From Anaerolineaceae bacterium (GTDB lineage: Bacteria > Chloroflexota > Anaerolineae > Aggregatilineales > Phototrophicaceae), in the NCBI GenBank assembly GCA_020634115.1, contig JACKCH010000014.1:186001-250000 (forward strand): DNA of 64,000 nt. Reading direction: 5' to 3'. The translations under genes were made by a program, and so were the position numbers. Positions within the stretch are counted from its first letter, which is position 1. Every line of letters begins with the position of its first letter. Under the pieces are notes generated by a model that searched no databases, had not been told where the DNA came from, and worked only from the letters and a program-made list of their open reading frames with translations. This document shows, in pieces, positions 36,733 through 45,964 of the stretch.

Positions 36733-37677
36733 ATGCAACGACATCTCAAATTCACGCGAACCGCGTTGGTGCTGTCCCTGCTCCTGGTGGTCAGCCTGAC
36801 ACCAGCCCTGGCGCAAAACACGGCGTTGAACACCCAGACCAACCCGGCGCTGTTAATCGGTGTCTACTATCACGCCATCAATGCCCATGACTACGCCACG
36901 GCCTACAGCTATTGGGAGCAGCCGGATGCGCAGACCGCAGCCGAATTCGCCCAGGGTTTTGCGGATACGACCAGCGCGCATGTGCTGGTGCGGCTGCCGG
37001 TGTTTGTGGATGCTGGCGCGGGGAATCTCTACGCGGCCATCCCGACCCTCATCACGTCCACGCACACCGATGGCAGCACACATTATTACGCGGGCTGCTT
37101 CACCGCCCACAAAACCAATGTGCCGGTGGGCAACGCCACCGAGCCGGACCCCAACTGGTATATCCAAAAAGGCGATTTTCAGGAACAAGCGACCCTCAAC
37201 CTGTCGGCGCTGGATACCGTCTGCGACAACACCTATTCCCTCGGCAACGATCCGGGTATGGGTCAGCCCGCGTCGCCAGTGGATGTGATCCAGACCTACC
37301 TCGACCAAGTGGCCTCAGCCCAAACGCTGCCAGAAGCGGTACAGGCCGCGTCTTACTGGGTGAATCCTGGCACGGGCGATGTGTTGCAGGGGAGCTATGG
37401 TGACCAACTGCTGTACAGCACCGGTCTGGAAGCCTACATCAACCCGGATGTCTCCTATGTGCCGTCCAGCCCGGTCAGAGTACCGGTGTTCATCAATGCC
37501 ACCCGGCCCGACCAATCAAACCTGATGTTGGTCGCGTGCCTGAGTACCCAGGTTCTGGATGTCCCTCCGGGGAATAGTACCGCAGCGTATCCCACCTGGT
37601 ACCTCACGGATGGCGTTATCAACCCGGTTTCCACCGTGCCGGATGCCGTCAACCTGCTAGACACGATCTGCTCATAG
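36733..37677 (+). CDS. Secreted protein with two copies of an unknown domain
   Basis: About 314 residues with a signal peptide (LVLSLLLVVSLTPALAQN). The rest holds two similar units of about 130 residues: the first starts at LLIGVYYHAINAHDYATAYSY and ends ALDTVC, the second starts at DVIQTYLDQVASAQTLPEAV and ends LLDTIC. Both include a strand with VPVFI or LPVFVD and a central Cys (YAGCFTAHK, LVACLSTQV), which could form a disulphide with the last Cys. I recognise no family; the fold could be NTF2-like. GGGAG before the ATG at 36733 fixes the start; an earlier ATG at 36715 lacks a site. Confidence 0.7.
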   Translation: MQRHLKFTRTALVLSLLLVVSLTPALAQNTALNTQTNPALLIGVYYHAINAHDYATAYSYWEQPDAQTAAEFAQGFADTTSAHVLVRLPVFVDAGAGNLYAAIPTLITSTHTDGSTHYYAGCFTAHKTNVPVGNATEPDPNWYIQKGDFQEQATLNLSALDTVCDNTYSLGNDPGMGQPASPVDVIQTYLDQVASAQTLPEAVQAASYWVNPGTGDVLQGSYGDQLLYSTGLEAYINPDVSYVPSSPVRVPVFINATRPDQSNLMLVACLSTQVLDVPPGNSTAAYPTWYLTDGVINPVSTVPDAVNLLDTICS

Positions 37678-37715
37678 TGTGTTCTAAAGATCAGGAAGCC
37701 ATCTGAGAAGGCGGC

Positions 37716-37786
37716 GGGCGGGTTTGAAACCCGCCCCTACACCTGGAAATCAGTATAGATTGTAGGGGAGGGTCTGAGACCCTCCC
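37716..37786. repeat. Paired palindromes, CCCCTAC and GTAGGGG facing each other
   Basis: A 10-base stem GGGCGGGTTT/AAACCCGCCC (37716-37736) ends in CCTAC; 21 bases later GTAGG leads into GGGAGGGTCT/AGACCCTCCC (37766-37786). The unit fills the middle of the 315-base gap 37678-37992, which has no gene. The same paired style recurs near 49.6 and 62.3 kb. Confidence 0.75.
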
Positions 37787-37934
37787 AGAAAACAATCAGG
37801 AATAATCCACTCTTCAAATAGTCTCTAAACCTCGCGGACACATGAATAAATCCCCCGCACCAAAAACACCATCACCAGGAAAACCCCCATAACATCCTCG
37901 AAATCCAAATTTGGCATACCTGTTGAAATCTGTT

Positions 37935-37978
37935 ATATTCTCATTATCTAGGAAGAAATTTTCATCTATTGAGAATAT
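37935..37978. promoter_or_regulatory. Inverted repeat upstream of the iclR-type gene
   Basis: ATATTCTCA (37935-37943) and TGAGAATAT (37970-37978) are perfect complements 26 bases apart in AT-rich sequence just before the regulator start. This could be an autoregulatory operator. Confidence 0.4.
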
Positions 37979-37992
37979 TGGATTAAACCGAC

Positions 37993-38745
37993 GTGGATTT
38001 ACAGCCGGTGTCAACGGTAGACAAAGTACTGGATATTCTGATGCTGTTCTCGTCAGAGCGCACGCAGATTTCCATGACCGAGATTCAGGACGAACTGAGT
38101 CTCTCGCAAAGCACCGCCTACCGTTATATCCGCATCCTGGTAGATCGCGGCTTCCTGGAACGAGTCGACTCCGGCAATTACCGGCTGGGCGCAACTCTGA
38201 TCGCCCTCAGCCGCGCCGCGCACCATAGTGACCGCAACCTCCGCTTGGCCGCGCTGCCGAGCATGAAACGCATCGCGGAAGAAACCCGCGAGTCTGTCTC
38301 CCTGATGCGGCTGGTGAATCGCCGGGTGGTGTGCATCGAATCACTGGAAGGACAGTATGCGCTGCGAGTCACCATCGAATACGGGCGCACCCAGCATCTC
38401 CACAGCGGTGCGTCATCCAAAGTGCTGCTGGCGTTCACGAATGATTCCCAGTGGGATAACCTGCTGGACTTTCCATTGAAAAAACTGACCGAGAACACCA
38501 TCACCGAATCCGGCCCGTTATACAAACACTTAAAAGAAATCCGGCGGGCGGGTTATGCCGTCTCGGATGGTGAGATTGATGTGGGGGCGCGGGCAGTTGC
38601 CGTGCCCATCATGAACCGCCACGACCAGGTCGCCGCCGCTCTGAGCATTGAAGCCCCTGCCTCGCGGATGGATGACACCGTCCTGGATGGATATATCGCG
38701 CTATTACAGGACGAGGCACAGGTCATCTGTGACCTGCTCAAATAG
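37993..38745 (+). CDS. IclR-family transcriptional regulator
   Basis: A 250-residue regulator with an N-terminal winged helix (VDKVLDILMLFSSERTQI, EIQDELSLSQSTAYRYIRIL) and the IclR ligand domain (TRESVSLMRLVNRRVVCIES, GASSKVLLAF, GYAVSDGEIDVGARAVAVPI, ALSIEAPASRM). IclR proteins usually control the adjacent catabolic or transport operon, here the peptide-type ABC importer that follows. The start is a GTG without a strong ribosome site. Confidence 0.9.
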   Translation: MDLQPVSTVDKVLDILMLFSSERTQISMTEIQDELSLSQSTAYRYIRILVDRGFLERVDSGNYRLGATLIALSRAAHHSDRNLRLAALPSMKRIAEETRESVSLMRLVNRRVVCIESLEGQYALRVTIEYGRTQHLHSGASSKVLLAFTNDSQWDNLLDFPLKKLTENTITESGPLYKHLKEIRRAGYAVSDGEIDVGARAVAVPIMNRHDQVAAALSIEAPASRMDDTVLDGYIALLQDEAQVICDLLK

Positions 38746-38751
38746 GTATTC

Positions 38752-38768
38752 ACACTATTCCATAGTGT
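38752..38768. promoter_or_regulatory. Perfect 7-base palindrome before the ABC importer operon
   Basis: ACACTAT and ATAGTGT flank TCC in the 58-base gap between the regulator and the solute-binding protein. It could be an operator or a weak stem; no T-run follows. Confidence 0.4.
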
Positions 38769-38803
38769 CGATACACGTTCAGCTAATTAAAGGGAGCCGT
38801 TTT

Positions 38804-40321
38804 ATGAAGCAGAGAATCTTTATTTTGGTCTTGCTTATGTTTGTGCTGGTCTTTGGAACAGCCCAGGCGCAAGAACCGCAGTCCGGTGGGGTGTTGCGTG
38901 CCGCGTGGCAGTCCAAATGGGAAAGCCTTGATCCGCATGTCGCCAGCTCAGAAGCCACCTTCCAGATACTGAATAACGTGCTGGAAACGCTGACGTTCTT
39001 CGATGACGATATGAACCTTATCCCCTGGCTGGCGGAAAGCTGGGAACGTTCCGACGACGGCCTGACCTGGACATTCCACCTGCGGCAGGGCGTCATGTTC
39101 AGCAATGGGCGCGAAATGACGGCGGCTGATGTGAAATGGTCGCTGGATCGCCTGGTCAACCCGGATACGGCCTCAGGAAATGCCTGGCGTATCGGCGGCG
39201 CCAGCACGACCATCACCGCTGTAGATAACTATACCGTCGCCATCACCACCGAGTCCCCGTCCGCGACCATGCCCGCTTCGATTGCCGCTAACAAATCCAT
39301 CGGCATCATGGCGCCGGAAAGCCTCAACGACGAAGGTCTGGTGGATGTGCCGATTGGCACTGGGCCGTTCCTGATTGCCGCTGTCGAAGGCACAACCAGC
39401 CTACGCCTGGAGCGCAACCCGGATTACTGGCAGGAAGGGCTGCCCTATCTGGACGCCGTCGAAATCACACCCATCACCGACGATGCCACCCGTGAACTGG
39501 CACTCAAGGGGGGCGAAGTGGACTGGATTTTCACCATCGCGCCGCAGAACCTGGCCGAATTACAGGCGGATGAAGATGTCGTGGTCGAAACGTCACCACG
39601 TCTCTCATATGACTATATCGGCCTGAACCTCACCAAAGAGCCGTTCAGCGATGTGCGCGTGCGCCAGGCGATGGCCTATTCCCTGGATCGCCAGGTAGTC
39701 TGTGACTTTGCATTCTTCGGGCTGTGTGAGCCGGTTCAAGGCCCAACCGCCAGTGGCACGGCCTGGTACTTCCCGTATTCGCCCTATGACCAGGACATCG
39801 CCAAAGCGAAAGCCCTGATGGAAGAAGCCGGGTATGGTGATGGCTTCGCAATGGTCATCAATCCGGTTATCGGGTTTGAAGAAACCATTCGTGGCGCCCA
39901 GGTTCTGGAGCAGATGTTCAGCGAAATCGGCATCACCGTGACCATTGAGCCGGAAGAAGCCGCCGTCATCATCGAGAAGGAAGGTAACGGCCAGTTTGAC
40001 GCGATCATGTGGAGTTGGATTGGCCTGACTGACGCGGAAGACTACTTCTACTTGCAGCACCGCACTGGACAGGGGCTAAATTTCACCGGTTTCAGCAACC
40101 CCGAATTCGACGCGCTGGTTGACGAAGGCCGTACCCTGGACGACTTCGCTGCCCGCTACGCCGTTTACGAGCAGGCCAACCAGATTCTGGTAGATGAAGC
40201 CCCCTATATCTATCTCTACGCCAAGTCCGAGGTGAAGGCCTGGGCGCCCTATGTTCAGGGCTACGCTGTACGCCCGGATTCCGCCAATAACTTCTGGACC
40301 GTCTGGCTCGACAACCAGTAA
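38804..40321 (+). CDS. ABC transporter solute-binding protein, family 5 (peptide/nickel type)
   Basis: A 505-residue exported binding protein (signal peptide IFILVLLMFVLVFGTAQAQ). Family 5 features are clear: LDPHVASSEATFQILNNVLE near the start, WTFHLRQGVMFSNGREMTAA, YDYIGLNLTKEPFSDVRVRQ and the C-terminal DEAPYIYLYAKSEVKAW. It captures oligopeptides or another solute outside the membrane and feeds the two permeases downstream. AGGGAG lies 8 bases before the ATG; the frame extends upstream but overlaps the regulator gene. Confidence 0.92.
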   Translation: MKQRIFILVLLMFVLVFGTAQAQEPQSGGVLRAAWQSKWESLDPHVASSEATFQILNNVLETLTFFDDDMNLIPWLAESWERSDDGLTWTFHLRQGVMFSNGREMTAADVKWSLDRLVNPDTASGNAWRIGGASTTITAVDNYTVAITTESPSATMPASIAANKSIGIMAPESLNDEGLVDVPIGTGPFLIAAVEGTTSLRLERNPDYWQEGLPYLDAVEITPITDDATRELALKGGEVDWIFTIAPQNLAELQADEDVVVETSPRLSYDYIGLNLTKEPFSDVRVRQAMAYSLDRQVVCDFAFFGLCEPVQGPTASGTAWYFPYSPYDQDIAKAKALMEEAGYGDGFAMVINPVIGFEETIRGAQVLEQMFSEIGITVTIEPEEAAVIIEKEGNGQFDAIMWSWIGLTDAEDYFYLQHRTGQGLNFTGFSNPEFDALVDEGRTLDDFAARYAVYEQANQILVDEAPYIYLYAKSEVKAWAPYVQGYAVRPDSANNFWTVWLDNQ

Positions 40322-40399
40322 GACGTTCCACATAAATTAGATTGAAGTGGTGGGAGCGGTTCTCGCTTCCATCGCTTCTGTTTTTGACAAAGGTCTATT

Positions 40400-41347
40400 G
40401 TGAATTATCGTTATATCCTGCAAAGACTATTGTTTGCCGGTTTGGTCATCCTGGGCGTGACATTCGTTGTGTTCATGATTGTCCAGTTGATCCCCGGCGA
40501 CCCGGCGCGGGTTTCCCTGGGGCCGCAAGCCACCGACGAACTGGTTGCCCAGCGTCGCATCAATATGGGTTTAGACCGCCCGGTGCTGGAACAGTATCTG
40601 AGTTGGGTTACGCACGCCGTACAGGGTGATCTGGGGCGCAGCCTGATTTCCGGTCAATCGGTATCCGAACTGGTAACACAACGCCTGCCGACCACCCTGC
40701 AATTGGCCGGGTTAGCGATCATCATCGGCATGTTGATCGCGTTTCCACTCGGCATCATTTCGGCTATGCGCCCCAACAGTCTTTTTGATGTATTCGCTTC
40801 TATTCTGAGCCAGTTGGGGATTGCCGTGCCGGACTTCTGGATGGCGATTCTGCTGGTGCTGCTGTTTTCTTCCACCCTCGACCTGCTGCCTCCCAGCGGC
40901 TATGTCCCCATCAATGTGGACTTCGGAGAATGGCTCTCCCATATGATTTTGCCGGCGTTGACGGCTGGCCTCATCAGCGCCTCGATTCAGACCCGATTCA
41001 TTCGCAGTGCGATGCTGGAAGTGCTGAGTCAGAGTTATATCCGCACCGCCCGCGCCAAAGGACTCAGCGAAGCAGTGGTCATCCGGCGTCACGCACTGCG
41101 CAACGCCCTCATCACCATTGTGACCGTCGTCGGTTTGCAGGTCGCGGCGCTGTTGAGCGCGGTGGTCGTCATCGAGATTGTCTTTAACCTGCCCGGCCTG
41201 GGGCGGTTGGTGCTGGAGTCGGTACTGGACAGGGACTATACCCAGTTGCAGGGCGCGGTATTCGTGATGGCCTTCCTGGTGACGCTGGTCAACCTCGGTG
41301 TGGATATGCTGTACTTCGTTCTTGATCCCCGCATTGAACAGGCATAA
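40400..41347 (+). CDS. ABC transporter permease (DppB/OppB type)
   Basis: A 315-residue inner-membrane subunit with about six segments. It starts with YRYILQRLLFAGLVILGVTF, typical of DppB, and its ATPase-contact EAA loop is SYIRTARAKGLSEAVVIRRH. The start is a GTG with AAAGG upstream. It sits 78 bases after the binding-protein gene and 20 before the second permease. Confidence 0.92.
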   Translation: MNYRYILQRLLFAGLVILGVTFVVFMIVQLIPGDPARVSLGPQATDELVAQRRINMGLDRPVLEQYLSWVTHAVQGDLGRSLISGQSVSELVTQRLPTTLQLAGLAIIIGMLIAFPLGIISAMRPNSLFDVFASILSQLGIAVPDFWMAILLVLLFSSTLDLLPPSGYVPINVDFGEWLSHMILPALTAGLISASIQTRFIRSAMLEVLSQSYIRTARAKGLSEAVVIRRHALRNALITIVTVVGLQVAALLSAVVVIEIVFNLPGLGRLVLESVLDRDYTQLQGAVFVMAFLVTLVNLGVDMLYFVLDPRIEQA

Positions 41348-41367
41348 GCGCCGGAGGAGAAAAACAA

Positions 41368-42258
41368 ATGGCGGATACCCCTACCCATACGGCTCGATTC
41401 GGCAGCGAAATGCCCCCGCCGCGCGGCCTGTTGGAAGATGTTTTATTGCGCTTTATCCACCACCGTGTCGGGATGATAGGCGCAGTGATTATCATCATTC
41501 TGCTGGTGACTGCTCTGATTGGGCCGACGCTCGCCCCCTACGCGCCGAACAAAATGAATTTCACGTCCGCTTTTCAGCCACCCACCCTGGAACACCTGCT
41601 CGGCACCGATGATTTCGGGCGCGACATCCTGAGCCGGATTATGTACGGCGCAGGCGTCTCGATACGAGTCGGCGTGGTTGCGGTGGGTCTGGCGGCTACC
41701 GTCGGGACGTTTTTGGGGATGGTAGCGGGCTACGGGCGGCGCATCGTGGATGAAACCATCATGCGGAGTATGGACGTGCTGCTGGCGTTCCCAACGATTC
41801 TGCTGGCGCTGGCGATCATCGCCATTCTGGGCAAAGGGGTCAACAATGCCATGATCGCCATCGGCGTCGTGTATATCCCCATCTTTGCCCGGATAGCCCG
41901 CAGTGCCGTGTTGAGCGTCAAACAGGAAGAATTCGTGACGGCAGCCCAGGCACTGGGGGCTGGTGACATTCACATCCTCTGGCGGCATATCCTCCCCAAC
42001 ATTCTTGCCCCGATTATCGTAGAAACGTCGTTAAGCCTGTCCTTTGCTATTCTGGCGGAGGCAGCACTGAGTTTCTTCGGGCTGGGGACACAGCCACCCG
42101 ACCCAAGCTGGGGGCGGATGCTGGCGGAGGGGCGCGAGTTTCTGAATCAGTCGGCCTGGATCGGGATTTTCCCAGGCATGGCGATTATGCTCAGTGTGAT
42201 GGGGTTCAACTTTCTGGGCGACGGGCTGCGCGACGCGCTGGATCCACGTATGAAGTAG
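41368..42258 (+). CDS. ABC transporter permease (DppC/OppC type)
   Basis: A 296-residue inner-membrane partner of the DppB-type permease. It has the DppC pattern: HHRVGMIGAVIIIILLVTAL, LGTDDFGRDILSRIMYGA and the EAA loop EEFVTAAQALGAGDIHILWR. GGAGGAG precedes the ATG. No ATPase gene (DppD/DppF) follows; the next gene is tatA, so the importer must use ATPases encoded elsewhere. Confidence 0.92.
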   Translation: MADTPTHTARFGSEMPPPRGLLEDVLLRFIHHRVGMIGAVIIIILLVTALIGPTLAPYAPNKMNFTSAFQPPTLEHLLGTDDFGRDILSRIMYGAGVSIRVGVVAVGLAATVGTFLGMVAGYGRRIVDETIMRSMDVLLAFPTILLALAIIAILGKGVNNAMIAIGVVYIPIFARIARSAVLSVKQEEFVTAAQALGAGDIHILWRHILPNILAPIIVETSLSLSFAILAEAALSFFGLGTQPPDPSWGRMLAEGREFLNQSAWIGIFPGMAIMLSVMGFNFLGDGLRDALDPRMK

Positions 42259-42357
42259 CACTATTCAAGTAGGGGTTTATTCCGGGCAGCTTTAGGACGT
42301 TCCTGAGTGGTTCTATGAGTAATTGCATAATGGGATAACCCCATGTAACAATTGGCG

Positions 42358-42366
42358 TGTTATAAT
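42358..42366 (+). promoter_or_regulatory. Extended -10 element upstream of tatA
   Basis: TG-T-TATAAT at 42358-42366 with no good -35 box. The tatA ATG is 48 bases further on. Confidence 0.45.
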
Positions 42367-42413
42367 GGGGTGGATAGCTTAACTGTGGCGGCCTGGCCGC
42401 ATAGGGGAATCTC

Positions 42414-42587
42414 ATGAACTTAGGTGGTACTGAACTCCTGATTATCCTGGTTATTGTCCTGTTGCTGTTCGGTGTCGGGCGTGTATCGAAGATCGGTGGC
42501 GAACTGGGTAGCGCGGTTGCCAACTTCCGCAAAGGCCTGCAAGAGGGCGCCAAGTCCGACTCGAACGAATCCGGTAAGGAAGCCTGA
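42414..42587 (+). CDS. tatA: Sec-independent translocase subunit TatA
   Basis: A 57-residue protein with an N-terminal membrane helix (ELLIILVIVLLLFG), the conserved Phe-Gly at residues 19-20, an amphipathic helix (RVSKIGGELGSAVANFRKG) and an acidic, Ser-rich tail. This is the TatA/TatE layout for export of folded proteins by the twin-arginine route. AGGGGAAT precedes the ATG. It stands alone with its own -10 box and terminator; tatC is not in the window. Confidence 0.9.
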   Translation: MNLGGTELLIILVIVLLLFGVGRVSKIGGELGSAVANFRKGLQEGAKSDSNESGKEA

Positions 42588-42637
42588 TTTTTAAGCCTGC
42601 TTTCCGCGTTCGCAGTTCCCAGTCATAATGGTTGAAA

Positions 42638-42670
42638 AACCCGCCTGATTAGACGGCGGGTTCAGTTTTT
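42638..42670 (+). terminator. Intrinsic terminator of tatA
   Basis: AACCCGCC (42638-42645) pairs with GGCGGGTT (42655-42662) around nine bases, followed by CAG and five T's. Confidence 0.8.
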
Positions 42671-42769
42671 GTTGTCAGAGTCTGGTATTTCCACCGCCAA
42701 GGCTAGCAACATAGACCCCATCATGCGAAAGATGCACAAGGGGGTCGTGTTTTTACGTCCCGGTAGCTG

Positions 42770-44041
42770 TTAGGGATAGCATAGATCAGTCCCCATTAAG
42801 AGCTTGTAGTCATTACAGGTGATCTGCCCATCATGGTCTAAATCCCATGCTGGAATAAGGTCTTTTGGTTCGTAGCCATTGCTGCGAATCAGAGCTTCCA
42901 GCCATGACTGAGTGCAGGTGCATGGTTCAGGTGTCTCACCAGGACGGAGTGTAGGCCTGGTGGGCGGTTTGAATGGGGGCGGCGCCTCTACTGAGCATTC
43001 TGATGGATTCCAACGGCATATCCAACCCGATCCCTCACTATTACACTCGGACACATTATCTGCCGGGCAACCATTTGACCCGCAGACTGCATTCCATTGA
43101 CCCGGGTTGCAAACAGGTGTCGGTGTGCTTGTTACGGGAGATATTAGCGTTGGTCGGTATGTACTTGAAGGCGTTAGCGTTGATGCGGTTTGTGTTGACG
43201 TCGCGGTGGATGTATTGGTCGGAGAAGGTGGTATCGTTACAGCGGTACCAATCACACTATTATCAGGGATAACCCTCACATCGCTTCCTTTGACCCACAA
43301 ATCATCTCCAGGTACTTCGATAAGATACCAGATATCATACCCATACTGTATTCGCGCCAGAATAATTACGTGCTCGGTTTGATTCGCATATCGTCCAATA
43401 GGGTAGTTATCGCCGGGACCCTCATAGAGCGGTACACTAGAGGTCGCTATTATTTCAGCTTTGGGTTGCTGAGTGGGAGTCTGGCTTGGTTTTGCGGTAG
43501 GTAAAATAACATTGGGACTTAATAGTTCAACATCTTCTGCTCTTACCCAGGGATCTTTTCCGAAACCTTGAACCAGATACCAAATCGGGCTATTGCTCAC
43601 CTGGGCAATCACGATAAGATGTTTGTCTTTCTCTACACTAGCGGTAATTGGGTAATTTTCCCCGGGGCCGTCATAGAGTATTGCGACATTAGAGATTACT
43701 ACAGCATCTTGGAATCCAATTGTTGATGCTGTAAGTTTGTAAATTATAAGAACGCTTAACCCAAGCGAAACAATGAAAGTTACTGCTATCCAAATTATAA
43801 TACGAGATCTGATAGGTCTTTGAATTTGGGAGCGTTGTGTGCCACCTGCTTCTCCAGAAGCCAGTACCCCAGGGAAGGCAATAATTTCTAATACAAAACT
43901 CATTGCGCTAAAGGTCACTTGCAAAAGATTTGCGATAATATCGCGGGTGTCCAACGCAAATAAGACGTATAAACCGACAGATAAAAGCGCCAATGTTGTA
44001 ACTATAATTACAATCAATAGAATATTGCTGAATTGTCTCAT
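42770..44041 (-). CDS. Membrane protein with two SH3b domains and a Cys-rich EF-hand-like tail
   Basis: A 423-residue protein with about three N-terminal membrane segments (LLIVIIVTTLALLSVGLYVL; IIIWIAVTFIVSLGLSVLII). The outer part has two SH3b-like domains (ILYDGPGENYPITASV to PWVRAEDVELL; LYEGPGDNYPIGRYA to LWVKGSDVRV), a Ser/Thr/Pro linker and a tail with 10 or so Cys, ending in a calcium-loop-like DLDHDGQITCNDY. The tail is shared with the TIR gene upstream on the same strand. Base composition is more AT-rich than in the neighbours. Function unknown; it could sense wall or glycan state. Confidence 0.75.
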   Translation of the reverse strand: MRQFSNILLIVIIVTTLALLSVGLYVLFALDTRDIIANLLQVTFSAMSFVLEIIAFPGVLASGEAGGTQRSQIQRPIRSRIIIWIAVTFIVSLGLSVLIIYKLTASTIGFQDAVVISNVAILYDGPGENYPITASVEKDKHLIVIAQVSNSPIWYLVQGFGKDPWVRAEDVELLSPNVILPTAKPSQTPTQQPKAEIIATSSVPLYEGPGDNYPIGRYANQTEHVIILARIQYGYDIWYLIEVPGDDLWVKGSDVRVIPDNSVIGTAVTIPPSPTNTSTATSTQTASTLTPSSTYRPTLISPVTSTPTPVCNPGQWNAVCGSNGCPADNVSECNSEGSGWICRWNPSECSVEAPPPFKPPTRPTLRPGETPEPCTCTQSWLEALIRSNGYEPKDLIPAWDLDHDGQITCNDYKLLMGTDLCYP

Positions 44042-44170
44042 GATTAATTTGCCTACAGTAGAACGTAAATCAATTCGTGTTTGTGTAATTCACAGTCTTT
44101 TATCGATTGAGATCAAAGCAGATTCCATGCCCTAAAGAAGGTAAGCTTCTGCTAATTGAAGATGCCCCTT

Positions 44171-45604
44171 CTAGCAGCTATAACTGCCAGTTTGCAGTTT
44201 GTAATCCTCGCAAGTGATTTTCCCATCGTGGTCTAAATCCCATTCCGGGATGAGGTCTGCCGGGTCGTAACCATTGCTGCGAATCAGGGCCTCCAACCAG
44301 GACTGTGTACAGACGCAGCTATCATCATCACCATCACCGCTGCCTCCCCCACTTGGCCGGGCGGGTGGCTTGAACGGAGACGGCGATTCTGAAGCACATT
44401 CTCCCGGATTCCACACACATACATAGCCGGTACCGGCATCATTGCATTTTGACACGTACTCCGATTCGCAACCATTCGATCCACACACGCCGAACCACTG
44501 GCCGGGGTTACATACCGTAGAAACAGACACTACCGATGGTGGAGACGGGTAATCACTCACCACCGGAATGGAGTTGGTATCTCCCTGTACCTGCACGTTC
44601 TGTGCCCAAACCCACTGCTGCTGACCTTCTTCCGTCCGTTCAATCAGACGATACCAATCACGGAGTCCGTTCTGGCCTTCAATTCGTATCGTTTCACCTT
44701 TTTCCACGTAACTCACCTGACCATAAAGAGGGCCAGGGCCATCACGCAGATTCGCCTGGAAAAGCGCAACGCCTTCAACGCTCTGCTGTGGAGTAGGACT
44801 AGGCATCTCTGTGGGCACCGTAATGGTATCCACAATCGGCAGCGGTGTTTCGACTGTTGGCGGTGGTACAGTTATGACAACAGTTACTGTTGCTGAGGCT
44901 GTTGGCGCTTCGCCCAACGGCGTGCTGGTTGGCGGCTCAACGGTAGCGGTGGGCACAGTGGGCGTATTGTTTTCGGCCACCTGGGTAGGAGGAAGAGTCA
45001 ATGTCGTTTCTGGAATCGGGGGAAGAAGTTCATCCTTCCGTAGCAGTATCAATCCCAAAATCATTGCAATCACCACTACCGCGCCTAACAGCAGCAGCGG
45101 TATCCGATCTAACGTCATCCCTTCATGATTCCGGTATGCAACACGGGAATGCGTTTCTGGTTCGGGAATATCCGGCAGATCGGTTGGTAGAAGCGAGACG
45201 CGGGCTGTCTGCACCGCATTCACGAGGTCAACTGCCGCCATCGGGTTGCGGAGATTCGTGAGGTCAACATATTGCAATGTTGTCAAAATCCCACTGATCT
45301 CAAACCGGCTTAGTTTGACCGGGACAACGGGCTTCCTCAGGTGAACCGCCTGATGAAATTCCCAGTTGCACCAGGATGATCTGAATGAATGTGGCGTCAA
45401 AGCATAGATGAACACATCACATGCTTCAATTTCGCTCAGTAAAGTATTCTGCCAGTTATCGCCACCCCGTAACTGCTCCTCATCACGCCAGGGCTGATGC
45501 CCCCCATGACGCAGGATCTCAACCATCTGGCGGACCTTGCCGCGATTTCTTCGGGAGTAGCTGATAAAAACTCTTTTTCCGATCGAATTTCTTGACGATG
45601 ACAT
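44171..45604 (-). CDS. TIR-domain membrane protein with SH3b and EF-hand-like tail
   Basis: A 477-residue protein. The N-terminal TIR domain (KRVFISYSRRNRGKVRQMVE, ACDVFIYALTPHSFRSSWCN) keeps the Glu of the TIR NAD+ hydrolase pocket, Glu82 in WCNWEFHQA. A membrane segment follows (IPLLLLGAVVVIAMILGLIL, about 168-190), then a Thr/Pro linker, one SH3b domain (FQANLRDGPGPLYGQVSYVE) and a Cys-rich tail ending DLDHDGKITCEDY. The TIR part would be cytoplasmic and the rest external, like a receptor. The tail matches that of the next gene. Signalling or defence are both possible; I see no effector partner beyond the neighbour. Confidence 0.8.
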   Translation of the reverse strand: MSSSRNSIGKRVFISYSRRNRGKVRQMVEILRHGGHQPWRDEEQLRGGDNWQNTLLSEIEACDVFIYALTPHSFRSSWCNWEFHQAVHLRKPVVPVKLSRFEISGILTTLQYVDLTNLRNPMAAVDLVNAVQTARVSLLPTDLPDIPEPETHSRVAYRNHEGMTLDRIPLLLLGAVVVIAMILGLILLRKDELLPPIPETTLTLPPTQVAENNTPTVPTATVEPPTSTPLGEAPTASATVTVVITVPPPTVETPLPIVDTITVPTEMPSPTPQQSVEGVALFQANLRDGPGPLYGQVSYVEKGETIRIEGQNGLRDWYRLIERTEEGQQQWVWAQNVQVQGDTNSIPVVSDYPSPPSVVSVSTVCNPGQWFGVCGSNGCESEYVSKCNDAGTGYVCVWNPGECASESPSPFKPPARPSGGGSGDGDDDSCVCTQSWLEALIRSNGYDPADLIPEWDLDHDGKITCEDYKLQTGSYSC

Positions 45605-45964
45605 GACTATCTCATAATTTACTAGCTAAGATTTGAAGAGAAATAATAACACGCGCTGTCACCTCATGCTAATATTTTTCGTTAAGATTCAGAGACGATT
45701 GTTTTTCAGTTGACGAGAGGTTGTACAATCGGGGAAACAGTAGTCTGGTTAATCTGTGCACTTCGACTGCATCAGTAGGCCGTCCTGCTGAATTCTCGAC
45801 AAGGTTTAGGGAGAACACCGCCCCAAGATAGTGCAGTGGTATGGTTTTTGATACAGGGCGCGCCGGGGGAGTTTGAAAATATCAATAAATTTCATGCAAC
45901 ACAGCGGCGGGGGCGTGTATAATGTTTGCACAATCATGTTTCGTTTCTTTGAGGGGAGTGGGCT
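45605..45964. other. 360-base gap between divergent genes, no gene seen
   Basis: The gap separates the minus-strand TIR gene from the plus-strand histidine kinase gene and must hold both promoters. A TATAAT lies at about 45919-45924, but I find no convincing -35 box. No open frame here looks like a gene. Confidence 0.5.

Noticed and set aside
44171..45604. The TIR gene as part of a known anti-phage system
   Set aside because: No partner such as a Thoeris sensor, CBASS cyclase or Argonaute is nearby; the neighbour only shares the outer tail module.
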